Below, in pieces: positions 37,814-46,035 of a DNA stretch of 64,000 nucleotides. Under the pieces are notes generated by a model. The model was not told where the DNA came from. It did not search any database and saw only the letters and a list, made by a program, of their open reading frames with translations. How positions within the stretch are numbered: position 1 is the stretch's first letter; every line of letters starts with the position of its first letter. The position numbers and the translations under genes were made by a program. This DNA comes from Hathewaya histolytica (GTDB lineage: Bacteria > Bacillota > Clostridia > Clostridiales > Clostridiaceae): contig NZ_LR590481.1 in the NCBI RefSeq assembly GCF_901482605.1, positions 930,001-994,000 of the forward strand, in the 5' to 3' direction.

Positions 37814-37874
37814 GAACATTTGTTTGTATGAATTGGAATAACATGGTATAATTTTATTACCAGAACAAATGTTT
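37814..37874 (+). promoter_or_regulatory. Promoter with two LexA-like boxes before the sigma factor gene
   Basis: Promoter: TTGTAT (37824-37829), 17-nt spacer, TATAAT (37847-37852). Two near-identical boxes of the form GAACN4GTTT flank it: GAACATTTGTTT (37814-37825) overlaps the -35, and GAACAAATGTTT (37863-37874) lies just past the expected start site. They resemble the Gram-positive LexA (SOS) operator core GAACN4GTTC with the last base changed. Direct sequence observation; LexA binding is inference. Confidence 0.6.
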
Positions 37875-37898
37875 TAATATTCGTTAGGGGGCTTTTTT

Positions 37899-38486
37899 AT
37901 GGGAAAAACTTCAAAACAAGAAATAGAAAATTTAGTTATACAATCAAAACGAGGGGATAAAGGTTCAATAGAAGAATTGCTTAATAGATTTACACCTTAC
38001 ATAATAAAAAGAGCAGGAGAAGTTTATTTAAAAGGTTATGATAGGGATGATTTAATGCAGATTGCGTATATATATCTTTTAAATTGTATAGATAAATATA
38101 AGATTAATTCTAATAGTTTTACAACCTATGTAATAAGAGCTATTGATAACGCTTTTAATTATGAAATAAGAAAAAGAGCAAAAGATAATTATGAGGGAAG
38201 TTTAGAATGGGAGAATAGTGATGGTGTATCTTTGATGGAGGTGCTTCCAAGTAACTTAAATATAGAAGAAGAGTGTATTAAAAAAGAGGAAAGTGATTTA
38301 GTTATAAAACTTACAGAAAAGCTTCCTATGAATTATAGAAACGTAATAGAAGAAATTTTTTTAAAGGAAATTAGTTTGAAGGAGTATGCAGAAAAATATA
38401 ATATAAATTATAGTACAGCTATAAAGAGAAAGAGTCGGGCCTTGAAAAAATTAAAAGGTTATATGGAGTCTTATTCAGTTACATGA
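37899..38486 (+). CDS. Small sigma-70-like RNA polymerase sigma factor
   Basis: A 195-residue sigma factor with only regions 2 and 4. Region 2: DRDDLMQIAYIYLLNCIDKY, then NSFTTYVIRAIDNAFNYEIR. Region 4: LTEKLPMNYRNVIEEIFLKE and an HTH (ISLKEYAEKYNINYSTAIKR). The size and style recall the small clostridial group (UviA/TcdR/BotR-like) and generic sigma-70-like factors, but I cannot assign it to one. No anti-sigma gene adjoins. Start behind TTAGGGGG. The promoter carries two LexA-like boxes, suggesting DNA damage control as known for UviA. Its targets are not visible. Confidence 0.8.
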   Translation: MGKTSKQEIENLVIQSKRGDKGSIEELLNRFTPYIIKRAGEVYLKGYDRDDLMQIAYIYLLNCIDKYKINSNSFTTYVIRAIDNAFNYEIRKRAKDNYEGSLEWENSDGVSLMEVLPSNLNIEEECIKKEESDLVIKLTEKLPMNYRNVIEEIFLKEISLKEYAEKYNINYSTAIKRKSRALKKLKGYMESYSVT

Positions 38487-38512
38487 TTAAATATAAATTT
38501 CCTTATATATTA

Positions 38513-38549
38513 AATAAAAAGGATAAATTAAAAGTTTATCCTTTTTATT
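38513..38549. terminator. Bidirectional terminator between sigma and marR genes
   Basis: AATAAAAAGGATAAA pairs perfectly with TTTATCCTTTTTATT around a 7-nt loop, between convergent genes. Confidence 0.85.
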
Positions 38550-38551
38550 TT

Positions 38552-38983
38552 TTATTCATTTTCTAAAATTCTCAAATATTTTATGAACTGAGCTTTCTCT
38601 TCCTCATTCATAGAAATTAAAGCTTTGGATAAATATGTACGTCTTTCTTCTAAAACTTTATCTAAAATGTTATGTCCTTTTTTAGAAGGAATAACTTTTA
38701 CAATTCTTTTATCTTTTTCATCTTTTTCTCTATAGACTAATTCGCTTTTTTCCATTCTGTCAATTAAATCCGTTACAGTACTAGGAGCTAAATATAAAAT
38801 GGAACTTAGTTCTCCTATAGTAATTTCTTTTTTACATAATATCCATTGTAGAGCATCGAATTGAGGAGGAGTTATATCAAAATCATTAAGTATTTCTCTA
38901 CCTTTTTTCTTTATATCAAAACATACTTTTCTTAAAAGTTCTTCAAGTACAAGAATACTATCATAATTTTCATTGAAGTTCAT
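38552..38983 (-). CDS. MarR-family transcription regulator
   Basis: A 143-residue MarR-type winged-helix protein. HTH and wing visible in KEITIGELSSILYLAPSTVT, then DLIDRMEKSELVYREKDEKD (wing) and VIPSKKGHNIL. Binds DNA as a dimer, often controlling efflux or stress genes; target unknown. A consensus promoter lies directly upstream and the start follows GGAAGGAG. Confidence 0.92.
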   Translation of the reverse strand: MNFNENYDSILVLEELLRKVCFDIKKKGREILNDFDITPPQFDALQWILCKKEITIGELSSILYLAPSTVTDLIDRMEKSELVYREKDEKDKRIVKVIPSKKGHNILDKVLEERRTYLSKALISMNEEEKAQFIKYLRILENE

Positions 38984-39017
38984 ATAAAATCTCCTTCCAA
39001 ATACAGAGTCCTTAAAT

Positions 39018-39046
39018 ATTATACTATTAGGAATTTATGGAGTCAA
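39018..39046 (-). promoter_or_regulatory. Promoter of the marR-type gene
   Basis: On the reverse strand: TTGACT, 17-nt spacer, TATAAT. Near-perfect sigma-A type. Confidence 0.8.
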
Positions 39047-39068
39047 TAAGGGCATTATTTTAGGTATA

Positions 39069-39100
39069 AAAACTAACCTCTAACTTTGGAGGTTAGTTTT
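39069..39100 (-). terminator. Terminator after the class V aminotransferase gene
   Basis: 12-bp perfect stem AAAACTAACCTC/GAGGTTAGTTTT with 8-nt loop and T-run on the reverse strand. Confidence 0.85.
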
Positions 39101-39104
39101 AGTA

Positions 39105-40445
39105 TTAAAAGTAAGAGAAGTTACTATTTTTGTACTTATCATTATAATAATTCTTATTTTTTATTATTAGTATTAATGAGTTTACTAATCTTTCTACATC
39201 TGAATCTGTATTATAAAGTCCAAAGCTAGCTCTAACCATTCCTGGTCGGTTCTTCTTCTCTTTTCTATATCTTTCTGCATCTTCCTCAGATATTTTTAGT
39301 ATTCTCTGAACATAAGGTTGGGCACAAAAACAACCACTCCTAGTCGCTATTCCAAATTCATAGGATAAAATTTTCGAAAGTGTTTCATGATGAATTCCTT
39401 CTATATTAAAGGGTACAATTCCCACAGAATTTTCCACATCAAAATCGCAATATATTGAAACGGATTCTAATTCTTTTAGTTCGTATAATAGGTGTGCTTT
39501 TAACTTCCTCTCGTGCATATCTATAAAATCTAGTGATAAATAGTTTAGTGTTTTAATAGCTGTACCTAGTGCAAATGCTCCTATTATATTAGGAGAACCA
39601 GCTTCGTCTTTATGTGGGGGATCGGCCCAAGTTATCTTCTTATGGGTTACAATATCTACAGTTCCACCACCTTGATGATCCGGTGGCCCATCTACAAAAT
39701 CATCATAACTTCCAATTAATACACCAATATCAAAGGGGCAATACATTTTATGAGATGAAAATGCTAAAAAGTCTATATGAGAAGGGTCATCGTGTGGTTT
39801 CATATCAAATTTACAATGGGGAATTAATTGTGCACCATCTACAAGAATTTTAGCTCCATACCTATGGCTTAATCTAGCAATTGTATATACAGGATTAACA
39901 TATCCAGTCACATTAGATGCTCCAGTTACAGCAACAAGTTTAACTATACCCTGAAATTTTTTTAACTTATATTCTAAGTCATCTATATCTAATCTATTAT
40001 TATCATCTATATCAACATAAAAAACCTCATATCCAGATCTCCAAGGAAGGTCATTTGAATGGTGCTCCATAGTAGTACTTAAAATAATAGAACCTTCATT
40101 TTTATATCTAAATCTCTTAGAAAGCTTATTGATAGCCTCTGTAGTATTCTTTACATATATCACTACATCTCGCTTTCTATCACCACCTACAAAGTCCAAG
40201 ACTATATTCTTCGAATTTTCATATAAAGCTGAAGAAAGTTGAGATTTATATCCAGTTCCTCTATGATAGGAAGAATAATAGGGAGAAAATTTTTGAACTT
40301 CTTTTAAGACAGTTTTTAAAGGAGGTGTAGTGGCGGCATTATCAAAATTTATTTCTCTTATAAGCTCCCCATTTTGTATGGGTACAAAAGAATTTACTCC
40401 CGCTATAAAACTTTTATATCGATTTATTTTATCAGAATGTTTCAT
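39105..40445 (-). CDS. Class V aminotransferase / cysteine desulfurase-like PLP enzyme
   Basis: A 446-residue fold type I PLP enzyme. N-terminal NFDNAATTPP; PLP lysine K233 in AFSSHKMYCPFDIGVL, preceded by the HH of TMEHHSND; and the SGCFCAQPYV segment, where the SufS-type catalytic Cys would sit. It resembles the SufS/Csd group but is long, has unusual linkers (SSYHRGTGYKSQLS) and lacks adjacent suf or isc genes, so the reaction may be cysteine desulfuration or something related. Start at 40445 behind GGAGG; an upstream in-frame ATG is rejected because the site lies between. Confidence 0.82.
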   Translation of the reverse strand: MKHSDKINRYKSFIAGVNSFVPIQNGELIREINFDNAATTPPLKTVLKEVQKFSPYYSSYHRGTGYKSQLSSALYENSKNIVLDFVGGDRKRDVVIYVKNTTEAINKLSKRFRYKNEGSIILSTTMEHHSNDLPWRSGYEVFYVDIDDNNRLDIDDLEYKLKKFQGIVKLVAVTGASNVTGYVNPVYTIARLSHRYGAKILVDGAQLIPHCKFDMKPHDDPSHIDFLAFSSHKMYCPFDIGVLIGSYDDFVDGPPDHQGGGTVDIVTHKKITWADPPHKDEAGSPNIIGAFALGTAIKTLNYLSLDFIDMHERKLKAHLLYELKELESVSIYCDFDVENSVGIVPFNIEGIHHETLSKILSYEFGIATRSGCFCAQPYVQRILKISEEDAERYRKEKKNRPGMVRASFGLYNTDSDVERLVNSLILIIKNKNYYNDKYKNSNFSYF

Positions 40446-40650
40446 ACTTTTACCTCCTATAAGCATAAAATGCCTGTGGTTAAAGTCTTATAATATATTT
40501 TATGAAACTTAATCATCTTTGTGATTAATTTTAAATAAGCAAGTATTTATAATAAACTTAATAACACTTTTATGATAAGACTAATATAATGGTAATGTAC
40601 AAGTTACTTACAAAGGATGAAAAATTGAAAAATCGAAAGGGGAGAGATTG

Positions 40651-40740
40651 ATGTTTTGCTGCTGGTTTTTCCTAATTATAATATTATTGATTTGTTGTTT
40701 TTGCAGACCTAGATTTGGATTTTCCTCTTGTTGCTGCTAA
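40651..40740 (+). CDS. 29-residue Cys-rich hydrophobic microprotein
   Basis: A short ORF behind an AAAGGGGAGAG site and closed by TAA, followed 9 bases later by a strong terminator, so it looks like a complete gene. 8 of 29 residues are Cys: positions 3, 4, 15, 16, 18, 27, 28 and 29. Residues 5-14 (WFFLIIILLI) form a short hydrophobic segment; an Arg-Pro-Arg turn at 19-21 follows, and the chain ends in three Cys. I do not recognise it; small hydrophobic Cys-rich proteins occur among spore-associated microproteins, but that link is only a guess. Confidence 0.65.
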   Translation: MFCCWFFLIIILLICCFCRPRFGFSSCCC

Positions 40741-40748
40741 AATTTAGT

Positions 40749-40782
40749 TGGACAGCCTAGATAATTGGCTGTCCATTTTTTT
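40749..40782 (+). terminator. Terminator after the Cys-rich microprotein
   Basis: TGGACAGCC/GGCTGTCCA perfect stem, 9-nt loop, TTTTTTT tail. Confidence 0.9.
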
Positions 40783-40938
40783 ATTTACAAAGGATCAAAA
40801 TGGAATTATTTTTAATATGCTTTTTCTTTTAAGCATATTCTTTCTAATTATGCTATAAGATATTAGTATAATTATATGATAAGAAAATAGTATTCAATTC
40901 TTAGATATTAAGGAGGAAGTTATGGAAAAGAAAAAGGG

Positions 40939-40947
40939 GAAATTTAA
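40939..40947 (+). repeat. Target-site duplication, left copy
   Basis: GAAATTTAA, repeated exactly at 42655-42663 on the other side of the IS element. Confidence 0.85.
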
Positions 40948-41000
40948 GAGACCACTGAAAAACTTATAGTTTTTCGGGGGTTTACTTTTTACATAATTTA

Positions 41001-41045
41001 AAAGACTCAAGTTTATACCATTTTGTGGTATGAGCTTGAGTCTTT
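41001..41045 (-). terminator. Terminator at the transposase end of the IS element
   Basis: AAAGACTCAAG/CTTGAGTCTTT stem with an inner ATACCA/TGGTAT stem and T-runs on both sides; lies just beyond the transposase stop. Confidence 0.8.
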
Positions 41046-41074
41046 TTGTATTATTAAACCCTAATCGGGTATAT

Positions 41075-42538
41075 TTACTGATTGCTTAGAGTCAATATTC
41101 TCTTCAAGTTTACAGCAAAAATGGTCAATGCACCTTGCATTTGCATGCCAACAAGACCTGCGGCTGACGCAACATCATACCCATGTCTATGTTTCATTTC
41201 ACTATTTTTAGCTTCAATTTTATATCTCTCTTTTGATTTTTCTTTAAAAAAATCAGTTTCTTGAAATTCAATATGTTTTTGATGCGTATTCGTTTTGATT
41301 GAAACTGAGTATGATTTAGTTTTAGCACCTTCTTTATAGCACCCTTGTTTTAAAGGGCAACACTGACACTTTTTAACATCAAAAAAATAAGAAATTACTG
41401 TACCTAGTCCATCTTTGGCATGTTTTTTAGGTCTAGTACTAGTTTTCTTAGTACTCATATGGCCAGCTTCACACGCATACATATCTGCATCTTTATTATA
41501 TTCAAACTTCGTTTTAGTTTGTCTTTTGTTACCATGAGATACTGATTTACTAAGCTTTGCAATTAGATTTTTTTCACTTTCATTTACATATTCTATATTT
41601 TCTTTTTCTGAATAAGCTGCATCTCCAATAATATTTTCTATGTTTAAGCCAGAGGCTTCGCTCTTTTCAATAAGTGATTTTAGTTGTTTTCCATCGTGTT
41701 TTTCTCCCGAAGTAACTACAGCAGCAGTAATAATACGTTCCTCAGTCATTGCAATATGAGTTTTATACCCAAAGAAAGATGTATCAGCAGTTTTGTGTCC
41801 AACTTTTGCGTCAGCATCTTTAGAGAATGACAAAACCTCTAAATCATCTTCGATTGTTTCTTTTAATAAATTTAATTTTTCTTTTACAGCTGGATAACTT
41901 GAAATGACCTCTTCTTTTTCAATAACTGATATAAGTTTTTGACAATACTCTATTTCATCCTCAAGAAGACCGTTGTTAACTTTATTAGGAAACCTTGCTT
42001 TCATTGACTCATCAATGTTATAAACTGACTTTCGAAGTTTTTTAGATTGTTCAATTAAAACTTCCCTAGGTGTTTTTTGATTGTATCTAGCTTTGGTATG
42101 AGTTGAATCAACAATAATTGATTTTGATTTTATAATTTCCTTTTCCAATGCTATTTCTACGGTTTTAGAAATTAGCATGTCCATTAGATTAGTGTCCTTT
42201 AAGCGTAGCTTTCTAAATTTAGTTAAAGAACTTGGATTAATTACATCCTCCTCCGGAGCCATATCTAAGAAATATTTAAAAGACATATCATATTTAGAGC
42301 GTTCAACAACATCTACATCAGAAATATTGAAAATAGTTTTTAGTAAAAGATATTTAAACATTCTTATTGGGTCAATCGCTCCGCGACCGTTATTATTGCA
42401 ATATGTAGAAACTAATTCATCGTAGATGAATGAGAAATCTACCATTTCTTTAATCCTTCTCAACATATTATCTTTAGGGATAATCCTATCATATATATCA
42501 CCATATTCGCTTAATATCATCTTTTGATGCATTAACAT
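41075..42538 (-). CDS. IS1182-family transposase
   Basis: A 487-residue DDE transposase. The N-terminal region (FIYDELVSTYCNNNGRGAIDPIRM) matches the family's DUF772-type domain; catalytic-type segments include SIIVDSTHTKARY, IIGDAAYSEKENIEYV, and the Cys-rich VKKCQCCPLKQGCY. The C-terminus has ERYKIEAKNSEMKHRHGYDVA with the expected late Glu. The frame is complete with no stops, so the gene is probably functional. It opposes the direction of tspO. Confidence 0.93.
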   Translation of the reverse strand: MLMHQKMILSEYGDIYDRIIPKDNMLRRIKEMVDFSFIYDELVSTYCNNNGRGAIDPIRMFKYLLLKTIFNISDVDVVERSKYDMSFKYFLDMAPEEDVINPSSLTKFRKLRLKDTNLMDMLISKTVEIALEKEIIKSKSIIVDSTHTKARYNQKTPREVLIEQSKKLRKSVYNIDESMKARFPNKVNNGLLEDEIEYCQKLISVIEKEEVISSYPAVKEKLNLLKETIEDDLEVLSFSKDADAKVGHKTADTSFFGYKTHIAMTEERIITAAVVTSGEKHDGKQLKSLIEKSEASGLNIENIIGDAAYSEKENIEYVNESEKNLIAKLSKSVSHGNKRQTKTKFEYNKDADMYACEAGHMSTKKTSTRPKKHAKDGLGTVISYFFDVKKCQCCPLKQGCYKEGAKTKSYSVSIKTNTHQKHIEFQETDFFKEKSKERYKIEAKNSEMKHRHGYDVASAAGLVGMQMQGALTIFAVNLKRILTLSNQ

Positions 42539-42582
42539 AAAATCACCTGCTTAAATTAGTAATATAAAAATTATACTAAAAA

Positions 42583-42623
42583 ATAGACATAACATCTACA
42601 CAAACTGTAGTGTTATGTCTATT
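42583..42623 (-). repeat. Hairpin upstream of the transposase gene
   Basis: AATAGACATAACA...CTAC pairs with GTAG TGTTATGTCTATT, one bulged T. It lies in the IS right end, in the leader of the transposase transcript. Confidence 0.75.
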
Positions 42624-42654
42624 AAGATTAGGAGGGTACTTTTTCAGTACCCTC

Positions 42655-42663
42655 GAAATTTAA
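42655..42663 (+). repeat. Target-site duplication, right copy
   Basis: GAAATTTAA, identical to 40939-40947. Confidence 0.85.
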
Positions 42664-43136
42664 TCTTTTTTATTTTCTATTATCAATTATTATAACTTTA
42701 GGTACTGGCTTTATTAGTGCAAGTATGAATAAAAATTATATAGGGTTTTATAAAATTTTAAGAAGACCAGTTTTTGCTCCACCAGATATTGTATTTCCTA
42801 TAGTTTGGACAATATTATATTTTTTAATGGGAATATCCCTCTATAATATTTTAAAATCTAAAGAAGAAGGTGCACATGTAAATAAGGGTTTAACTTTATT
42901 TTTTATTCAACTATTCTTAAATTTTTTATGGCCTATAATATTTTTGAAAAAACGCTTAATATTTATAGCTTTTTTACAATTAGTTTTACTTATAATATTT
43001 ATTATACTTACCATAATTGAGTTCTATAAAAAGAATAAAAAGGCAGCATTACTTTTAATTCCTTATGTTTTATGGTGTGTTTTTGCAGCAGTACTTAATT
43101 TCTTTATTTGGTTTTTAAATGCATAAAACATTTAAC

Positions 43137-43168
43137 AAAAAATCCTGTATCTAATACAGGATTTTTTT
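43137..43168 (+). terminator. Terminator after tspO
   Basis: AATCCTGTAT/ATACAGGATT stem with CTA loop and a long T-run. Confidence 0.88.
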
Positions 43169-43293
43169 ATTGCCAATACGCACACCACAATTATTTTATA
43201 TATAAGGTAAAAATATATTGGAAAAAAATACAAAATGGTATATAATTGAATAGTAATATCCCATTAAATGTAAAATAGGTGGTGGAATAGGAA

Positions 43294-44514
43294 ATGTTAC
43301 TTTTAAAAAGAGGTTTTAATTCTACTAATTTAACTAGAAGACAAAAACGAGAAAAGGAAAAAGCGAAGGTTAGAAAAAGAATATTTAAAATTTTAGCTTG
43401 CCTTACTTTTATTATAGGTATACTTTATATTAATCCAAATATAATAGTAAATGTTAAACATAATATAGAGAATAATACAGCTACAGCTGGAATTTATAAA
43501 GGCAAGGTTATGGGGGTTAAGAGGGAAGAATACACTTATCTTGAAAATACCTATGAAAAGAAAAAAGGTGTTCAAAATATTGAGGTCATGGTAACTAACG
43601 GTAACTTAAAAGGAAAAGTATTGGGTATACAAAATAACTACGATTATAGTAACCCCTATAGTTATGTAATTAAAGGTGGAGATAGGGTATTTTTATCCAT
43701 ACATGAAACAAATGGGGGAAATATAGAAAAAGCTTATATACATGATTTTGATAGAAGTGGATATTTAATAATTTTAGTACTTATATTCTTTTTCGCATTA
43801 TTTTTATTTGGAGGAAGAAATGGAGTAAAAACTTTTATATCATTAATACTTATACTTCCAATCATACTTAAAATAATTCCCTACTACTTACTTAAAGGAT
43901 ATAATCATATATTAGTAATATTTATTAGTAGTTTATTTTTAATATGCATAATATCTTTGATTCTTTGGGGATTTAATAGAGAGTCTGTATCTACAATGAT
44001 AGGTTCTTTAGGTGGAATGATTCTTGGTGGTGCTTTAGTATTTATTTTTCAATATTTATGTAAACTAACAGGAATACCTAATGGAGAAGTGCAAATGATA
44101 ATGTATGGAGGCAAGGAAATAAATTTCATAGGTATAATTTTTGGAGGTATTATTATAGGATCCCTAGGGGCCATGATGAATATAAGTTTAAACATAACTA
44201 AAGCTATGAGAAATGCAGAAATGGAAACTTTAAATATTAAATTTGGAGAGCTTTTAAAAGTTGGTTTTAAAGAAGGGAAAAGTTCTATTGGAAGTATTTC
44301 TAACACTTTAATATTGGCATATTTAGGGGCAGCATTACAGACTATTATTGTACTTATGGTCTCTAATAACATGTCTATATTACAAGGAGTAAATGGAGAA
44401 GCCTTAGTTGTAGAAATTTTAAGAGTTGTATCTGGTATATTAGGATTTATTTTTGCAATTCCTGTAACTGCTTTTACATATGCTTTATTTAGTAAAAATG
44501 CAGCGTTAAAGTAG
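43294..44514 (+). CDS. YibE/F-family membrane protein
   Basis: A 406-residue YibE/F family (PF07907) protein. A basic N-terminus (LTRRQKREKEKAKVRKRIFK) precedes a first membrane segment (~33-50), an extracytoplasmic region to ~155, then about seven hydrophobic segments. Family-typical DRSGYLIILVLIFFFALFLF and FIGIIFGGIIIGSLGAMMNI. Function not established; usually proposed as a transporter. Start behind a GGTGG-like site. Confidence 0.88.
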   Translation: MLLLKRGFNSTNLTRRQKREKEKAKVRKRIFKILACLTFIIGILYINPNIIVNVKHNIENNTATAGIYKGKVMGVKREEYTYLENTYEKKKGVQNIEVMVTNGNLKGKVLGIQNNYDYSNPYSYVIKGGDRVFLSIHETNGGNIEKAYIHDFDRSGYLIILVLIFFFALFLFGGRNGVKTFISLILILPIILKIIPYYLLKGYNHILVIFISSLFLICIISLILWGFNRESVSTMIGSLGGMILGGALVFIFQYLCKLTGIPNGEVQMIMYGGKEINFIGIIFGGIIIGSLGAMMNISLNITKAMRNAEMETLNIKFGELLKVGFKEGKSSIGSISNTLILAYLGAALQTIIVLMVSNNMSILQGVNGEALVVEILRVVSGILGFIFAIPVTAFTYALFSKNAALK

Positions 44515-44603
44515 TTAATAGAATTGTACTATATAATTCACTTTTAAAAAGAATTATGTTAAAATGTCTTTAACTTAGAATAATGATGAAAAGAGGATGA
44601 AAT

Positions 44604-44999
44604 ATGGAAGAATGTACAATAATGCTTATAGAGAAGGATTTAGATGGAAACCTTTTAGAAGAAATAGATAATTACAAGATAGAAAATGCTGATTTAGTTA
44701 AGGGCTTTTATGGAGTAAGAGATAATGATTCAATTAATGTCTATCTCTTATTGAGTACTGATAGAGATGTGGAAGATTGGGAGTTTAATGCTATTTATGA
44801 TCATATAGATTTAGATAACTTAAAGGAGCGTTATTTATCTGTAGAGGAAGTAGAAGATACTTACAATCCGACATTTGAATTTAAAATAAAATATAAAGAA
44901 GATATGGAAGAAGATTTAAATGAGCTGATTAATTTATATTATGAAGAGTTATCAAAGACTTATTCTATAATAGAAGAGTACAAAGAAGAATATATTTAA
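44604..44999 (+). CDS. Acidic cytoplasmic protein, possibly DUF6762
   Basis: A 131-residue acidic protein (MEECTIMLIEKDLDGNLLEE at the N-terminus). I believe it belongs to a small clostridial family of unknown function (possibly DUF6762) but cannot confirm. No membrane segment, Cys motif or nucleotide motif is visible; the C-terminal third is Glu/Tyr-rich and helical. It lies between yibE/F and the prenyltransferase-like gene. Confidence 0.7.
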   Translation: MEECTIMLIEKDLDGNLLEEIDNYKIENADLVKGFYGVRDNDSINVYLLLSTDRDVEDWEFNAIYDHIDLDNLKERYLSVEEVEDTYNPTFEFKIKYKEDMEEDLNELINLYYEELSKTYSIIEEYKEEYI

Positions 45000-45073
45000 A
45001 AAAATTCTCCTCCAGGTATTATAAATACAAAACATGGAATAATATAGGTATGATATCTAGAGGAGTGAGAAGC

Positions 45074-45718
45074 ATGAGAATACCAAAACATGTAGGAATA
45101 ATTCCAGATGGAAATAGACGTTGGGCACAATGCAATGGTTTAACTAAAGATAGGGGATATGAAAATGGACTGATGCCAGGTCTTACAGCAGTAAAAATTT
45201 TAAAAGACATGGGAGTTCAAGAGATAACATATTATGGTTTTACAACAGACAATACCAAAAGACCCAAGGAACAATGTGAAGCTTTTACAAATGCCTGTAT
45301 AAAAGCTGTGAATTTAATAAAAGATGATGATGTTTCTCTTTTAGTTATAGGGGATACAAACTCTCCAATGTTTCCGGAGCAGTTAACTCCTTACACGAAA
45401 AGACATGAGGTTTCAGAGAATAAAGTTAAGATTAATTTCCTTGTAAATTACGGATGGAATTGGGATTTATATTCACTTAGTAAAGGAAAGTTTACTAACA
45501 GGAAAGATATATATGGAAATATTCAATCTAAGGAGATTTCAAGGATAGATTTAATTATAAGATGGGGTGGACGTAGAAGGCTTAGCGGTTTCTTACCCGT
45601 ACAATCTGTTTACTCAGACTTTTATATAGTCGATGAGTACTGGCCAGATTTTAAACCCCAACATATATACAATGCCATAGATTGGTACCAAAGCCAGGAT
45701 GTAACTTTAGGTGGGTAA
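45074..45718 (+). CDS. Divergent cis-prenyltransferase (UppS-like)
   Basis: A 214-residue cis-prenyl diphosphate synthase. The N-terminal catalytic signature HVGIIPDGNRRWAQ (with the essential Asp) is intact and FTTDNTKRPKEQ follows. The C-terminal pyrophosphate-binding signature, usually RTSGEQRLSNFLLWQ-like, reads IRWGGRRRLSGFLPVQSVYS, and the protein is ~35 residues shorter than undecaprenyl diphosphate synthase. This suggests a paralogue with a different product length or acceptor. Start at 45074 behind AGGAGTGAG; an earlier in-frame ATG (45050) precedes that site. Confidence 0.82.
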   Translation: MRIPKHVGIIPDGNRRWAQCNGLTKDRGYENGLMPGLTAVKILKDMGVQEITYYGFTTDNTKRPKEQCEAFTNACIKAVNLIKDDDVSLLVIGDTNSPMFPEQLTPYTKRHEVSENKVKINFLVNYGWNWDLYSLSKGKFTNRKDIYGNIQSKEISRIDLIIRWGGRRRLSGFLPVQSVYSDFYIVDEYWPDFKPQHIYNAIDWYQSQDVTLGG

Positions 45719-45721
45719 GGG

Positions 45722-45759
45722 AAAAGACTATTAAAGAAAATCTTTAATAGTCTTTTTAT
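45722..45759. terminator. Bidirectional terminator between uppS-like and glutaredoxin genes
   Basis: AAAAGACTATTAAAG/CTTTAATAGTCTTTT stem, short loop, T-run. It serves the forward gene and probably the convergent glutaredoxin gene. Confidence 0.85.
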
Positions 45760-45807
45760 TGGGGATACATTTTAAATCGGGATACATTATATAGGGAAAT
45801 TTATTTA

Positions 45808-46035
45808 TTATAGTCCTAATAAAGAGTCAACTCTTGCTTTATCAAAACCAAGAATTTGTTCCTCTCCGATTAGGATTACAGGCACACTCATAAAGCCCAT
45901 GGCCATTAATTCTTTTCTAAATTGGCCTTCTTTAATATTTTTTTCTTCAAATTCTATATTGTTTTGTTTTAAATATTCTTTTGCGGTTACACAATGTGGA
46001 CATGTGTCTGAAGTATAAACTTGAACCTTTTCCAT
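45808..46035 (-). CDS. Glutaredoxin-like thiol oxidoreductase
   Basis: A 75-residue glutaredoxin-fold protein with redox motif C12-P-H-C15, cis-Pro segment SVPVILIG and C-terminal GFDKARVDSLL. Resembles YruB/NrdH-type glutaredoxins of clostridia. Start behind AAGGAGG. Reductant not visible; no ribonucleotide reductase gene nearby. Confidence 0.93.
   Translation of the reverse strand: MEKVQVYTSDTCPHCVTAKEYLKQNNIEFEEKNIKEGQFRKELMAMGFMSVPVILIGEEQILGFDKARVDSLLGL

Larger units (their letters stand above)
40948..42654 (-). mobile_element. IS1182-family insertion sequence
   Basis: An element of about 1707 bp inside tspO. The ends are imperfect inverted repeats: left GAGACCACTGAAAAAC, right (reverse complement) GAGGGTACTGAAAAAG. 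It is flanked by exact 9-bp copies of GAAATTTAA. Internal hairpins sit at both ends (41001-41045 and 42583-42623), which may shield the transposase from outside transcription. It contains one intact transposase gene on the reverse strand and therefore may still be active. Confidence 0.9.
40922..43126 (+). pseudogene. tspO: tspO/MBR-family gene interrupted by an IS1182-type element
   Basis: The 5' fragment (40922-40947, start ATG behind AAGGAGG) encodes MEKKKGKF plus two bases. The 3' fragment resumes at 42664 and reads on in frame as NLFYFLLSIIITLGTGFISA, then the family hallmark RRPVFAPPDIVFPIVWTILY and the rest of a five-helix TspO protein to 43126. Removing the element and one copy of the 9-bp duplication gives an uninterrupted 162-residue gene, normal for TspO (tryptophan-rich sensory protein, binds porphyrins). 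The downstream ATG at 42725 could still allow a truncated 133-residue product lacking helix 1, but it has no good ribosome site. Confidence 0.9.
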
